From the NCBI GenBank assembly GCA_030653935.1, contig JAURYL010000113.1, forward strand, positions 1 through 64,000: DNA of 64,000 nt, read 5' to 3'. A program made the translations under genes and the position numbers. The notes under the pieces are model-generated. The model did not search any database, was not told the origin of the DNA, and saw only the letters and a list, made by a program, of their open reading frames with translations. This DNA is from Pseudomonadota bacterium. GTDB taxonomy: Bacteria; Pseudomonadota; Gammaproteobacteria; Burkholderiales; Thiobacillaceae. This document shows positions 26,512 through 35,636 of this stretch, piece by piece (positions within the stretch are counted from its first letter, which is position 1; each line of letters starts with the position of its first letter).

Positions 26512-27863
26512 CGCCAGGAGAGGCCATGCACGCCCTGGCGCGCCGGCTCTGGCCGCTCAACCGCAGCCTGAGCGGCGAGGGCGTGCGGCAGACCCTGGCG
26601 ATATTGAGCGAATACCTGCCCGGCTTGCAGGTGCATGAAATCCCCAGCGGCAGCGCCTGTTTCGACTGGACCGTGCCGCGCGAATGGCGGGTGCGCGAAG
26701 CCTGGGTGAAGAACGCGGCGGGCGAGAAGGTGATCGACTTCGCCGCCAACAACCTGCACCTGATGGGCTACTCGACGCCCGTCGCTGCGGAAATGCCGCT
26801 GGCGGAACTGCAAGCCCACCTGCATTCCCTGCCGGAGTCGGCGGATGCGATTCCCTACGTCACCTCCTACTACCAAGAACGCTGGGGTTTCTGCCTCAGC
26901 CAGTTCGAGCGCGACCGGCTGGCCCCCGGCCACTACCGGGTGCATATCGACAGTGAATTGTTCGCCGGCAGTCTGACCTACGGCGAGTGGCGCATCCCCG
27001 GCGAGACGGATCGGGAAATCCTGCTCTCCACCTACGTCTGCCATCCCTCGATGGCCAACAACGAACTGTCCGGGCCCTGCGTCGTTACCTGGCTGGCGCG
27101 CTGGCTGCTGGAACAATCCACGCGCCGCTACGGCTACCGCATCCTGTTTCTGCCCGAGACCATCGGCTCCATCTGCTACCTCTCGCGCCATCTGGAAGAA
27201 CTCAAGGCGCGTGTGGCGGCGGGCTTCGTGGTGACCTGCGTGGGCGACGAGCGCACCTATTCCTATCTGCCTTCGCGCCAGGGCGACAGCCTCGCCGACC
27301 GCGTGGCCCTGCATGTGCTGCGCCACACCGAGCCTGCTTTCCAGCGCTACACCTTCCTCGATCGCGGCAGCGACGAGCGGCAGTATTGCAGCCCCGGTGT
27401 CGACCTGCCGGTGTGCAGCCTGATGCGCTCCAAATACGCGACTTATCCCGAGTACCACACCTCGCTGGACGACTTGAACCTGGTCACCCCGGCCGGTCTG
27501 GAAGGCGGCTATACCGCGCTGCGTCGCGCCCTGGAATGCCTGGAACAGGATTGCATCCCGCGCGCGACCACGCCGTGCGAGCCGCAGTTGGGCAAGCGCG
27601 GCCTCTATCCCACGCTGAGCACGCGCGAGTCGGGGCTCCAGGTGCGCGATATGATGAATCTGCTCGCCTATGCCGATGGCCATCACAGCCTGTTGGAGAT
27701 CGCCGAGATCATCTCGGTGCCCATGTGGACGTTGGTTCCGCTTGCCAGAAAACTGGCCGAGCATGGCCTGCTGGAAATACGCCACTTTGAAGGCAAGGAA
27801 AAAGACAAGCAGCGTAGCCCGGATGCAGCGCAGCGGAATCCGGGGAGGAAGGCGGTCACGTAA
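26508..27863 (+). CDS. DUF4910/DUF2172 aminopeptidase-like protein with C-terminal winged helix
   Basis: About 451 residues of the COG4310 type. A Zn-aminopeptidase-like core carries STYVCHPSMANNELSG (metal His, Asn/Asp), LFLPETIGSICYLS, DRGSDERQYCSPGVDLPV and YPEYHTSLDDLN. A winged-helix end (about 375-425, MMNLLAYADGHHSLLEIAEI) follows. Frequent in O-antigen and nonulosonate clusters, where its role is not settled; a deacylase or amide hydrolase on sugar intermediates is possible. The last ~16 residues ([15 protein letters not shown]) are translated from a family C repeat, so the C-terminus has been altered. Confidence 0.88.
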   Translation: MTPGEAMHALARRLWPLNRSLSGEGVRQTLAILSEYLPGLQVHEIPSGSACFDWTVPREWRVREAWVKNAAGEKVIDFAANNLHLMGYSTPVAAEMPLAELQAHLHSLPESADAIPYVTSYYQERWGFCLSQFERDRLAPGHYRVHIDSELFAGSLTYGEWRIPGETDREILLSTYVCHPSMANNELSGPCVVTWLARWLLEQSTRRYGYRILFLPETIGSICYLSRHLEELKARVAAGFVVTCVGDERTYSYLPSRQGDSLADRVALHVLRHTEPAFQRYTFLDRGSDERQYCSPGVDLPVCSLMRSKYATYPEYHTSLDDLNLVTPAGLEGGYTALRRALECLEQDCIPRATTPCEPQLGKRGLYPTLSTRESGLQVRDMMNLLAYADGHHSLLEIAEIISVPMWTLVPLARKLAEHGLLEIRHFEGKEKDKQRSPDAAQRNPGRKAVT

Positions 27864-27941
27864 GCTCCCGGATTCCGCTACGCTGCATCCGGGCTACATG
27901 GCTTGAATTGCGCCGCTTCGAAGGCAAGGAAAAAGACAAGG
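27771..27941. repeat. Family C palindrome flanked by a ~40-bp imperfect direct repeat
   Basis: The palindrome at 27814-27897 starts GTAGCCCGGATGCAGCG and ends CTGCATCCGGGCTAC. It is bracketed by two copies of a 40-bp stretch (27771-27810 and 27902-27941) that share GAAGGCAAGGAAAAAGACAAG and differ at several bases in their first half. It lies across the end of the aminopeptidase-like gene and the start of the next gene. Confidence 0.85.
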
Positions 27942-27948
27942 AAAACTC

Positions 27949-29175
27949 ATGGAAAAAGACCTGATCGATTGGAAGACCAATGCCTGGCAGGACCCGAGGA
28001 TGGCCGGCTGGTATCAGCAGCGCATGCTGGAAAACCGGGGCACCAACCGGCTGAAAAATCAGGTCGAGGTGGCGTTGTGCGCCCGCCACGTCGCCGGCAA
28101 CAAGTTGCTCGATGTCGGTGTCGGCAGTGGCCGCGCCTCTCTGCCGCTGGCGCGCGCGGGGTTTGACGTGACCGGCGTCGACAGTTCCCAGGCCATGCTC
28201 GATCAGACCCGTGCGCAGGCCGGGGAAACGCCGATCCGCTTGTTGCAACGCGACTTGGCCGACCTGAAATTCGCCGACGATGAGTTCGACACCGTGATGT
28301 CGCTCAACGTGCTGGTGCATTTTCCGCACTGGCAAGCAATCCTGGCCGAGTGGCAACGCGTGTTGCGGCCGAATGGGCGCATCGTCTTCGACATCCATTC
28401 CCAGGACCACGAGGACGCAGCGTGTGCCGCCAGGGGGTTACCGGCCAGGCCGCAGGATGGCGACAATTTCGTCGATTACTGTTCTCGCATCCGCGTCGCC
28501 GATCTGGTGGAAACCGCCACCCGGCTTGGTCTCACCCTGGTCGCGGTGATTCCCTATATCGGTGGCAACAGCAACACCTGGTTGGCCGGCACGCTGGCCG
28601 ATGGGCCGCGTTTCAATCGGCTGCTCTCCTGGCTGGTCAGCGATACTCGTTTGTATGACTTTGCCCTGTTCATCGAGCAGGAAATCTACGCTCACCTGAG
28701 CAGCCGGGTGACCGGCCGTTTCATGGTGGTGCTGGACAAGCGCCCCGATCCGGAGGGCAACCAGGCCTGGCTGGAACACGATAGGGCGCTGAATCGGGCA
28801 CTCGAAGGACCGCTTGATTTCGCCGCGCTTGCCGCGCTGGCGCCGAGCTTCGACGCGGACTGGCGCGAACGCCTGAATGCCCATCTCGATTGGCCGCGCA
28901 ACCGGGTGTTGCTCTACAACCTGCTTTCCGCTTGGGAGGCTTTCCCCGCGCATCTCGATCTGGCCTCCTTTCTGGAGCCGCGCCATGCCGAGGCCTTGCA
29001 GAACTGGCGTAAACAGGCGGCGACCGATGCGGCCACCACCCGCACGCTGCGTGATCTGGCAGCGCTGCCCGGCTTGAACGGCTGGCTGCGGCATCAAGAG
29101 GTGCCCTTGGCCGGTGGCCTGGAATATGACCTGACCCGCGCCATGCTGACCCGCTACTTTCACGCCTTCGATTGA
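27949..29175 (+). CDS. SAM-dependent methyltransferase with C-terminal extension
   Basis: 408 residues. The class I methyltransferase domain (about 40-160) has KLLDVGVGSGRASLPLARAG, VTGVDSSQAMLDQ, FDTVMSLNVLVHFPHW and RVLRPNGRIVFDIHS. The second half (about 160-408) shows no recognised motif. It contains NSNTWLAGTLADG and FALFIEQEIYAHLSSRVTGRFMVV and a helical end. The start sits 8 bp after the duplicated 40-bp repeat. The target is probably a glycan component, judged from the cluster. Confidence 0.86.
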   Translation: MEKDLIDWKTNAWQDPRMAGWYQQRMLENRGTNRLKNQVEVALCARHVAGNKLLDVGVGSGRASLPLARAGFDVTGVDSSQAMLDQTRAQAGETPIRLLQRDLADLKFADDEFDTVMSLNVLVHFPHWQAILAEWQRVLRPNGRIVFDIHSQDHEDAACAARGLPARPQDGDNFVDYCSRIRVADLVETATRLGLTLVAVIPYIGGNSNTWLAGTLADGPRFNRLLSWLVSDTRLYDFALFIEQEIYAHLSSRVTGRFMVVLDKRPDPEGNQAWLEHDRALNRALEGPLDFAALAALAPSFDADWRERLNAHLDWPRNRVLLYNLLSAWEAFPAHLDLASFLEPRHAEALQNWRKQAATDAATTRTLRDLAALPGLNGWLRHQEVPLAGGLEYDLTRAMLTRYFHAFD

Positions 29176-29217
29176 GCAAAGCAATGAACCCAAGCCGGAC
29201 GAGCCGGAACCAAACAG

Positions 29218-29298
29218 GTAGCCCGGATGCAGCGAAGGCGGAATCCGGGAAGGGGTGTGGCGCGTTCCCGGATTCCGCCTTCGCTGCATCCGGGCTAC
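29218..29298. repeat. Palindromic repeat, family C, full copy
   Basis: GTAGCCCGGATGCAGCGAAGG reads inward from the left and CCTTCGCTGCATCCGGGCTAC from the right, with a GGGAAGGGGTGTGGCGCGTTCCC middle. The left half and its 10 upstream bases recur at 17516-17578. Confidence 0.9.
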
Positions 29299-29364
29299 CC
29301 ATCTGCTCATGAAATGTGAAGACTTGAGCCATCATGAATTTCTCCGCCAACTGAGGTTTCCAGG

Positions 29365-32300
29365 ATGAAACAGACCGCCATTCTTTACTTCCTCTGGGGC
29401 CGTAATAACCACCTTCTGCGCTATTACCTGGAGGGGCGGCCGCGCGTGGTCCTGGCCGTCGGGGGCGCTTGCACCGAGGAACTGAGGCAGATGGTCGAAG
29501 CTGCCGGCAGCCAGCTCGTACCCTTGGAAACCCTGGTAGCGGAATCTCGCCTGGAATCCTTCCTGCAATCGGCGGCGGCCCTGGTGGCGACGTTCTCTGC
29601 CCGGAAGGGCGAGAAGGAATGGTGCGATTTTCTCGCCCGCCACGAACTGGAGGCCGACCGCTTTGATCCGCTGGTGGAGGAAGACCTGGAGCATCGTCTG
29701 TTCGATGCGATCAATCTGGTGGAAACCCTGGATGCGGCCCGCGAGCAGTTCCAGATCGAGTTGGTGGTGCTCAACGAAGACCTCAGGCTGCACAGTCGCA
29801 GCACCGCCGAATGGGCGCGCGCCCGTGGCATCCCCAGCCTGCATCTGGTGCATGGCCTGGCGCTGGGCGTGTCCTATACGGTGCACAGCGCCCTGCATTG
29901 CGATGCGATGGCGGTGTTCGGCGAGCGCGACGCAGAGGGCTATCGCAGCGTCGGCATTCCCGCCGAACGCATACACATCACCGGCAACCCGGCCTGGGAC
30001 AATTACGCCGACCTCAAGCAGGAAAAACCGCGCGTGCGCGAGGCCGTGTACAGCAAGTACAGCCTGAATCCCGAAGCGCCCCTGCTGTTGTTCGGCACCA
30101 CCTGGGCGGCGTCCCTGACGGCGTCATCCAACAGGGAGGTCCACGACGAAACCCTGGCGACCTTTTTCCAGGGCTGCCGGGAATGGATGGAGGCGGGGCA
30201 CGCCGCCAATATCGTGGTCAAGGATCGCCTCTCCAATAAGGAACATGGGCGCGAGGCGGTGGAGCGTATCGCCCTGGCGGCTGGCCTGTCTCCGTCGCAA
30301 TACGTTTACACCACGGAAGATACCAGCCTGCTGGTGACGGCGGCCGATGTGCTGGTGTCGGTGGACTCCACTCTATCGGTCGAAGCCATGCTGGCGGGCA
30401 CCCCGGCGATCAACCTGATGACCGAACTCGGACTGCGCATGGGCCCGAGTTTCGATGCCGAGTGCGGCATGCTGGAAGCCGGCCCGGGTGAGCTGCCCTT
30501 GCTGCTGGATTTCGTGCTGGGCGATGCGGATCTGCGTGGCGGTTTGGTCGAACTGATGTCGCTCAAGGCATCCGGCTACAACTTTGCCGTGGATGGCTCC
30601 GCCGCTGAGCGGGTGGCGAACTTGATGCGAGAGATGGCACGTGGTACGGCCGAGCCCCGGGTTTCACAACGCCCGCCAGGCGGCTACGTCTGGGAGCAAC
30701 TCTCCAACCTGGAAGACGCCGATTTGAAGGGCGCCTACCACGATCACCCGCGCAAGGAACTGCTGCTGCTCATGGCGCATGTGCCGCGCCGGGTGCTGGA
30801 CGTCGGCTGCGCGACCGGCGCCACCGGCGAACTGATCAAGACCGCCTGGCCGGACTCGCATGTGACCGGCATCGAACTCAACCGTGCGGCGGCGGCGCGC
30901 GCCGTGGAGCGGATCGACAAGGTGCTGGGCGAGAAGCTGGAGGACATCGACTTCGCCGCCGAGGGCATTGCGCCAGGTTCGATCGACACCGTGCTGCTGG
31001 CCGACGTGCTGGAACATCTCTACGACCCGTGGGACGCTCTGCTGCGCATCCGCCCGCTGCTCAGCGAAGATGCCCAGGTGCTGGTCAGCCTGCCCAACGC
31101 GCGCAACCTGTGGTTGCTCAACGAACTCGCCAGCGGGCGTTTCCCCTACGTGGCGGAAGGCCTGCTCGACATCACCCACATCCGCTGGTTTACCCGCGCG
31201 GAGATGGAAAAAATGCTGCGCGAAACCGGCTATCGCGTGGTGAAGAGCGCTCGCACGCCGACGGCCGGCTTGCAGGACCTGACCCGGCCGGCCGGCTGCA
31301 CCACGGTGGAAACCGAAAAGATCGTCCTCAAGGATGTGGACGACGAGGAATTCGAAGACCTCAAGGCGCTGCAGATCATGTTCCTGGCGCAGCCGCTCAA
31401 GGAGGGCGAGGCGGCGCAGACGCCCCCCCAGGATTTCTACCGTCTCTGGCAGATCGGCCACTCCTACCTCAAGCGCGATGCGCTCTGGGTCGCGGAGCGC
31501 ATGGAGGCCTTGTCGCACCGCCCGGTCTACCACCTCGCGGTGATCGTCCCGGAAGGGGGCGAGGCGCGCCTGGCCAACAACCTCAAGGCGCTCGGCCACC
31601 AGTTCTATCCGCACTGGAAGCTCACCATCGTGGCCAGCGAGCCGGCACCTTCCGCCCTGGCCAACATGGCTAACGGGCATGGTGGCGAGGCCACCCCAGA
31701 GAATGAAGCCGGGGGTTCCTGTAGCGCCGGCGCCCTCGCCGGCGAGGCGCCGGCGCTACAGGGTGCGAGCTTGTTTCCCGTTAACAGCGTGGCCAACATC
31801 GCCTGGATTCAGGCGCCCGCCGAGCAGCATCCGGCGGTGGCCAATCGTGCCCTGCTGGAGAGCGAAGCCGATTGGGTGGGCATGTGGGAGGCCGGCGACA
31901 AGCTGGCGCCGCACGCCTTGTTCGCCTTTGCCGACAAGGCCACGCGCCATCCGGAGTTTCAGGTGCTGTACAGCGACGAAGACCGGGTGGATGGCGAAGA
32001 CGCGCATTCCACGCCCTTCTTCAAGACCGATTTCAACCTGGAAATGCTGCGCGCGGCGCCCTTCGTGGTGGGTGGCCTGCTGTTGCTGCGACGCGATCTG
32101 TTCACCGAGTTGAACGGCTTCGATTTGGACATGGAAGGCGTCGAAGCCTTCGATCTCACCTTGCGCGCCTGGGAAAAGGTGGGCCACGGCGGCATCGGCC
32201 ACCTTGCCGATGTGCTCTACCACCGCCATGCCGAGGGCGGCCATAGCAGGCTCAGTGGCGAAGCAGTCGGCGCCGTACATCGGCGCGCGCTGGAACAACA

Positions 32301-34248
32301 TCTGGCGCGTTGCGGTCTCGCCGCGCGGCTGGAGGAGGGGCTGCTGCCCGGCACGCTGCATGTGCGTTACCCGGTGAACGGCGAACCGCTGGTATCCATC
32401 CTGGTGCCGACGAAGAATCAGGTCGATTTCCTGAAACGCTGCCTCACCTCGCTGATCGAGGGCACCGGCTATGGCCACTGTGAAATCCTGGTGCTCGACA
32501 ACGGCAGCGATGAGCCCGAGGCGGTGGCCTATCTGGAGGAACTGAAGGCGTTGAACTCGCCGCGCCTGAGGGTGCTGGACTGCGCCGGCCCGTTCAATTT
32601 CTCCGCCATCAACAACCGGGGCGCGCGCGAGGCGACGGGCGAATATCTGGTGCTGCTCAACAACGATACCGCCGTGCTGCATGAAGAATGGCTGGAGGAA
32701 ATGCTGGGCATCGCACAGCAGGCTGATGTCGGCGCGGTGGGCGCCAAGCTGCTCTATCCGGACGGCCGAATTCAGCATGCCGGGGTGATTCTGGGCATGA
32801 ACGATTCGCCGGCCGACCATCCTTTCATCGACCACAGCGCCGAGGATGACGGCTACTTCGGCCGTCTCAATCTTCCCCAGGAATATTCCGCCGTTACCGC
32901 CGCCTGCCTGCTGGTCAAGCGCGAGCGCTACCTGGAACTGGGCGGCCTCGACGAGCAGCGTTATCAGGTTTCCTACAATGACGTGGATTTCTGCCTGCGC
33001 CTGCGCCACAAGGGTTATCGCAACGTCTACACGCCGCATGCGCGCCTGCTACACGAGGGTTCGGTGAGCCAGACCGCCGGGGTCGAGACGAGCGCGAAAA
33101 CGGCCAAGCAGGCGCGTTTCGCGGCGGAACAGAAGCATTTTTACGACGCCTGGCGCCACGACATCGCCTTCGATCCGGCTTTCAACCGCAACCTGTCGAC
33201 GCATGGACGCGATTTCCTCATCGAAATCGCCCCGGCCCTGTCCTGGGACCCGGAGTGGCGGCCTCGGCCGCGCATCCTGGCGCACCCGGCCGACCGTTAT
33301 GGTTGCGGCGAATACCGCATCATCGCGCCGATGCGCGCCCTCAACGACGCCGGCCACATCATGGGCTGGGAAACCGGCAACTACCTGTCGCAGCCGGAAC
33401 TGTTCCGCATGGAGCCCGACACCATCGTGCTGCAACGCCAGGTGGACCCGCACCAGATCGAGTTCATCGAGCGCTACATCCGCCACAGCAAGGCGTTCCG
33501 CGTCTACGAAATCGACGACCTGATCACCAACATCCCGATCAAGAGCATCCGCAAGCAGGCTTTCGTCGAACAGAAAGACCTGCACAAGCGCTTCCGCAAG
33601 GGCATTTCGATGTGCCACCGCTTCATCGTCTCCACCGACTACCTGGCCGAGCAATACAAGGGTTACATCGACGATATCGTGGTGCTGCCCAACTACATCG
33701 AACGCGCTCGCTGGGGCGACCTGAAGCCGGCGCGCCGACACGGCGCCAGGCCGCGCGTGGGCTGGGCCGGTAGCGCCACCCACGACGGCGATCTGGCGGT
33801 GATCTTCGATGTGGTGAAAGCCACCGCCAAGGAAGTCGACTGGGTCTTCTTCGGCATGTGCCCGGAGGAAATCCGGCCCTATGTCGCGGAGTTCCACCAG
33901 GGCGTCAGCCTGGACGACTACGCGGCCACACTGGCCGGCCTGGACCTCGACCTGGCGGTCGCGCCCCTGGAGGACGTGCCGTTCAATCACGGCAAAAGCC
34001 ATCTCCGTTTGCTCGAATACGGCATCCTCGGCTACCCGGTGGTGTGTAGCGACCTCACCCCGTACCGTGGCGACTACCCGGTCACCCGCGTGCCTAACCG
34101 CTACAAGAATTGGGTGGAAGCGATCCGTAGCCATGTCGCCGACCGTGACGAACTGGTGCGACGCGGCGATGCCCTGCGCGAGTACATCCATGCCCACTGG
34201 ATACTCGAAGACCACCTGGATGAGTGGCTGAAAGCGTGGCGGCCATGA
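29365..34248 (+). CDS. Giant multidomain glycosyltransferase-methyltransferase fusion
   Basis: 1627 residues. Domain 1 (about 1-420) is GT-B/epimerase-like (SLHLVHGLALG, HITGNPAWDNY, VSVDSTLSVEAMLAGTPAINL). Domain 2 (about 440-650) is a SAM methyltransferase (VLDVGCATGATGEL, VLLADVLEHLYDPWD). Domain 3 (about 720-990) is GT2-like with YSDEDRVDGED. Domain 4 (about 1005-1270) is a second GT2 (VSILVPTKNQVDFLKRCL, LVLLNNDTAVL). Domain 5 (about 1300-1625) is a GT1-like C-terminal part (RYGCGEYRIIAPM, GWAGSATHDGDL). No membrane or signal segment is visible, so it is cytoplasmic. Residues about 768-811 come from an inserted repeat. It is a candidate flagellin or polysaccharide glycosyltransferase. 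Confidence 0.9.
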   Translation: MKQTAILYFLWGRNNHLLRYYLEGRPRVVLAVGGACTEELRQMVEAAGSQLVPLETLVAESRLESFLQSAAALVATFSARKGEKEWCDFLARHELEADRFDPLVEEDLEHRLFDAINLVETLDAAREQFQIELVVLNEDLRLHSRSTAEWARARGIPSLHLVHGLALGVSYTVHSALHCDAMAVFGERDAEGYRSVGIPAERIHITGNPAWDNYADLKQEKPRVREAVYSKYSLNPEAPLLLFGTTWAASLTASSNREVHDETLATFFQGCREWMEAGHAANIVVKDRLSNKEHGREAVERIALAAGLSPSQYVYTTEDTSLLVTAADVLVSVDSTLSVEAMLAGTPAINLMTELGLRMGPSFDAECGMLEAGPGELPLLLDFVLGDADLRGGLVELMSLKASGYNFAVDGSAAERVANLMREMARGTAEPRVSQRPPGGYVWEQLSNLEDADLKGAYHDHPRKELLLLMAHVPRRVLDVGCATGATGELIKTAWPDSHVTGIELNRAAAARAVERIDKVLGEKLEDIDFAAEGIAPGSIDTVLLADVLEHLYDPWDALLRIRPLLSEDAQVLVSLPNARNLWLLNELASGRFPYVAEGLLDITHIRWFTRAEMEKMLRETGYRVVKSARTPTAGLQDLTRPAGCTTVETEKIVLKDVDDEEFEDLKALQIMFLAQPLKEGEAAQTPPQDFYRLWQIGHSYLKRDALWVAERMEALSHRPVYHLAVIVPEGGEARLANNLKALGHQFYPHWKLTIVASEPAPSALANMANGHGGEATPENEAGGSCSAGALAGEAPALQGASLFPVNSVANIAWIQAPAEQHPAVANRALLESEADWVGMWEAGDKLAPHALFAFADKATRHPEFQVLYSDEDRVDGEDAHSTPFFKTDFNLEMLRAAPFVVGGLLLLRRDLFTELNGFDLDMEGVEAFDLTLRAWEKVGHGGIGHLADVLYHRHAEGGHSRLSGEAVGAVHRRALEQHLARCGLAARLEEGLLPGTLHVRYPVNGEPLVSILVPTKNQVDFLKRCLTSLIEGTGYGHCEILVLDNGSDEPEAVAYLEELKALNSPRLRVLDCAGPFNFSAINNRGAREATGEYLVLLNNDTAVLHEEWLEEMLGIAQQADVGAVGAKLLYPDGRIQHAGVILGMNDSPADHPFIDHSAEDDGYFGRLNLPQEYSAVTAACLLVKRERYLELGGLDEQRYQVSYNDVDFCLRLRHKGYRNVYTPHARLLHEGSVSQTAGVETSAKTAKQARFAAEQKHFYDAWRHDIAFDPAFNRNLSTHGRDFLIEIAPALSWDPEWRPRPRILAHPADRYGCGEYRIIAPMRALNDAGHIMGWETGNYLSQPELFRMEPDTIVLQRQVDPHQIEFIERYIRHSKAFRVYEIDDLITNIPIKSIRKQAFVEQKDLHKRFRKGISMCHRFIVSTDYLAEQYKGYIDDIVVLPNYIERARWGDLKPARRHGARPRVGWAGSATHDGDLAVIFDVVKATAKEVDWVFFGMCPEEIRPYVAEFHQGVSLDDYAATLAGLDLDLAVAPLEDVPFNHGKSHLRLLEYGILGYPVVCSDLTPYRGDYPVTRVPNRYKNWVEAIRSHVADRDELVRRGDALREYIHAHWILEDHLDEWLKAWRP
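31658..31799. mobile_element. Small insertion with 10-bp direct repeats, in frame inside the giant glycosyltransferase
   Basis: TGGCCAACAT occurs at 31658-31667 and 31790-31799, bracketing 122 bp. The insert starts GGCTAACGGG, ends CCCGTTAACAGCG (partial inverted ends) and carries a family D palindrome (about 31720-31761). Insert plus one direct repeat is 132 bp, exactly 44 codons, so the reading frame is kept. Confidence 0.8.
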
Positions 34249-34250
34249 AC

Positions 34251-34413
34251 CGAGATTGTCCATTAGCCCTTTATCCACGAAACGTAGGGTGCGCTCGCAA
34301 GGAGCACGCCGGATTCGTAAGCGCTGAAGCGCAACGACTCCGCTGCGCCGTGCGCACCATTAAGCGTAAATCGGTGCGCACGGCGCACCCTACGTTCCAA
34401 TGAACAATCTCGG
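34251..34413. mobile_element. Small inverted-repeat element with 6-bp direct repeats at a gene junction
   Basis: The ends are CGAGATTGTCCATT (left) and AATGAACAATCTCG (right), inverse of each other with small differences. Inside is GTAGGGTGCGC...GCGCACCCTAC. ATGAAC precedes it (34245-34250) and follows it (34414-34419). It separates the stop of the giant glycosyltransferase from the start of the next gene. Confidence 0.85.
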
Positions 34414-35550
34414 ATGAACGCCATGCGCCCCTTCGACCCCGCCCCCGACCTGCTTGCGGATGCCCAGGCGGTCAACGACTTCATGAGCCAGGGCATGGCG
34501 TGCTTCGAGGCCTTGGCGACAACATTCGGCCTGGCGGATGACCCTGAGGGCGCCCTGCAACTGGGCATCGCCCTGCAAGCCTATACCAAGGACGATGCTG
34601 ATCTGGGCGCGCTCACCCTCAAGGCCTTTGCCGCGAGCGCAAGCCGGTTGCCCGCGTTGAGCCGGGTGTTCGAAGTGCTCTACAAGGCGATCAACAGCGA
34701 TTCGTTGGTGGACGCCACGCACTGGGCGCAACTCGCGGTTGAACTCTATGGCGAGCAGCCACAGGCAGCGGAAGCGCAACGACTGATCCTGGAGTTCTTC
34801 ACCTATTTCGGCCTCTGGAACAACGCGCTCAGCGTGCATGCGCTGCTGCCGGCTGATCTTTTCGAACCCTGGCGTCGCCACCTCATGCTCAGTCGCGCGC
34901 GCGCCGAGGGCTATCAGCCGAAGCGCCGCTTCAGTTTCGTGTTGCTCACCTGGAATCGCGCCGATCTGCTTGATCGCTGCCTCGCGGAAATCCGCGCCAA
35001 AGCGGGTAGCGAGGACTACGAAATCCTCGTCGGCGTCAACGCCAGCAGCGATCACACCGCTCAGGTGCTGGAAAAGCACGGCATCGAGCGGGTGTACTGG
35101 AATGCCCGCAACGACTCCATCGACTACTACCGCGTTCTGTTCGACGCGGCCCACGGCAACACGATCATCGAAATCGACGACAACATCGTCGAACTGCCGC
35201 GCGACTTCGATCTGGTCCTGGAACGCCATCTCGCGGTTTTCCCCGACTACGGCTACATCGGTTTTCAACCCACCCGCCTGGACAGCGAAAGCGGGGCGCG
35301 CAGCCTCATGACAGGCGCGCCGGACGAGGAATACCAGTTGCTGGAGCGCGACGGCCTGACCCTGCATGTCGGCCCCACCTGGGGTTGCTGTGCAGCCATC
35401 ACGAAACGCGACTGGCTGGATATCGGCGGTTTCTATGGCCTGCGCCTGAGCAAGGCTCTCGGCGAGGAACCCCAGATCACGCGAAAACTGCGTTTGCACG
35501 GCAGAGGTGCGGCTTTGCTACGTGGCGAAACATTACTGAAGTCGTATTGA
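34414..35550 (+). CDS. GT2-family glycosyltransferase with N-terminal helical domain
   Basis: 378 residues. The N-terminal ~160 residues are helical, TPR-like in spacing (ALQLGIALQAYTKDDADLG, LYKAINSDSLVDATHWAQLAVELYG). The GT-A domain (about 170-378) opens FSFVLLTWNRADLLDRCLAEIR. IIEIDDNIVELP holds the likely metal-binding DD, and GPTWGCCAAITKRDWLDIGGFYG the acceptor loop. It probably overlapped the giant glycosyltransferase by ATGA before the element inserted. TPR-like plus GT arrangement recalls flagellin glycosyltransferases such as Caulobacter FlmG, but this is analogy only. Confidence 0.87.
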   Translation: MNAMRPFDPAPDLLADAQAVNDFMSQGMACFEALATTFGLADDPEGALQLGIALQAYTKDDADLGALTLKAFAASASRLPALSRVFEVLYKAINSDSLVDATHWAQLAVELYGEQPQAAEAQRLILEFFTYFGLWNNALSVHALLPADLFEPWRRHLMLSRARAEGYQPKRRFSFVLLTWNRADLLDRCLAEIRAKAGSEDYEILVGVNASSDHTAQVLEKHGIERVYWNARNDSIDYYRVLFDAAHGNTIIEIDDNIVELPRDFDLVLERHLAVFPDYGYIGFQPTRLDSESGARSLMTGAPDEEYQLLERDGLTLHVGPTWGCCAAITKRDWLDIGGFYGLRLSKALGEEPQITRKLRLHGRGAALLRGETLLKSY

Positions 35551-35636
35551 CCGGTAGGCTGCCAGGTTGTTGACCTGATGGTCGTCCGAGCGAACTATTC
35601 GGGGCATGGTAACAAACGATTTTTGGAAATCTGACC

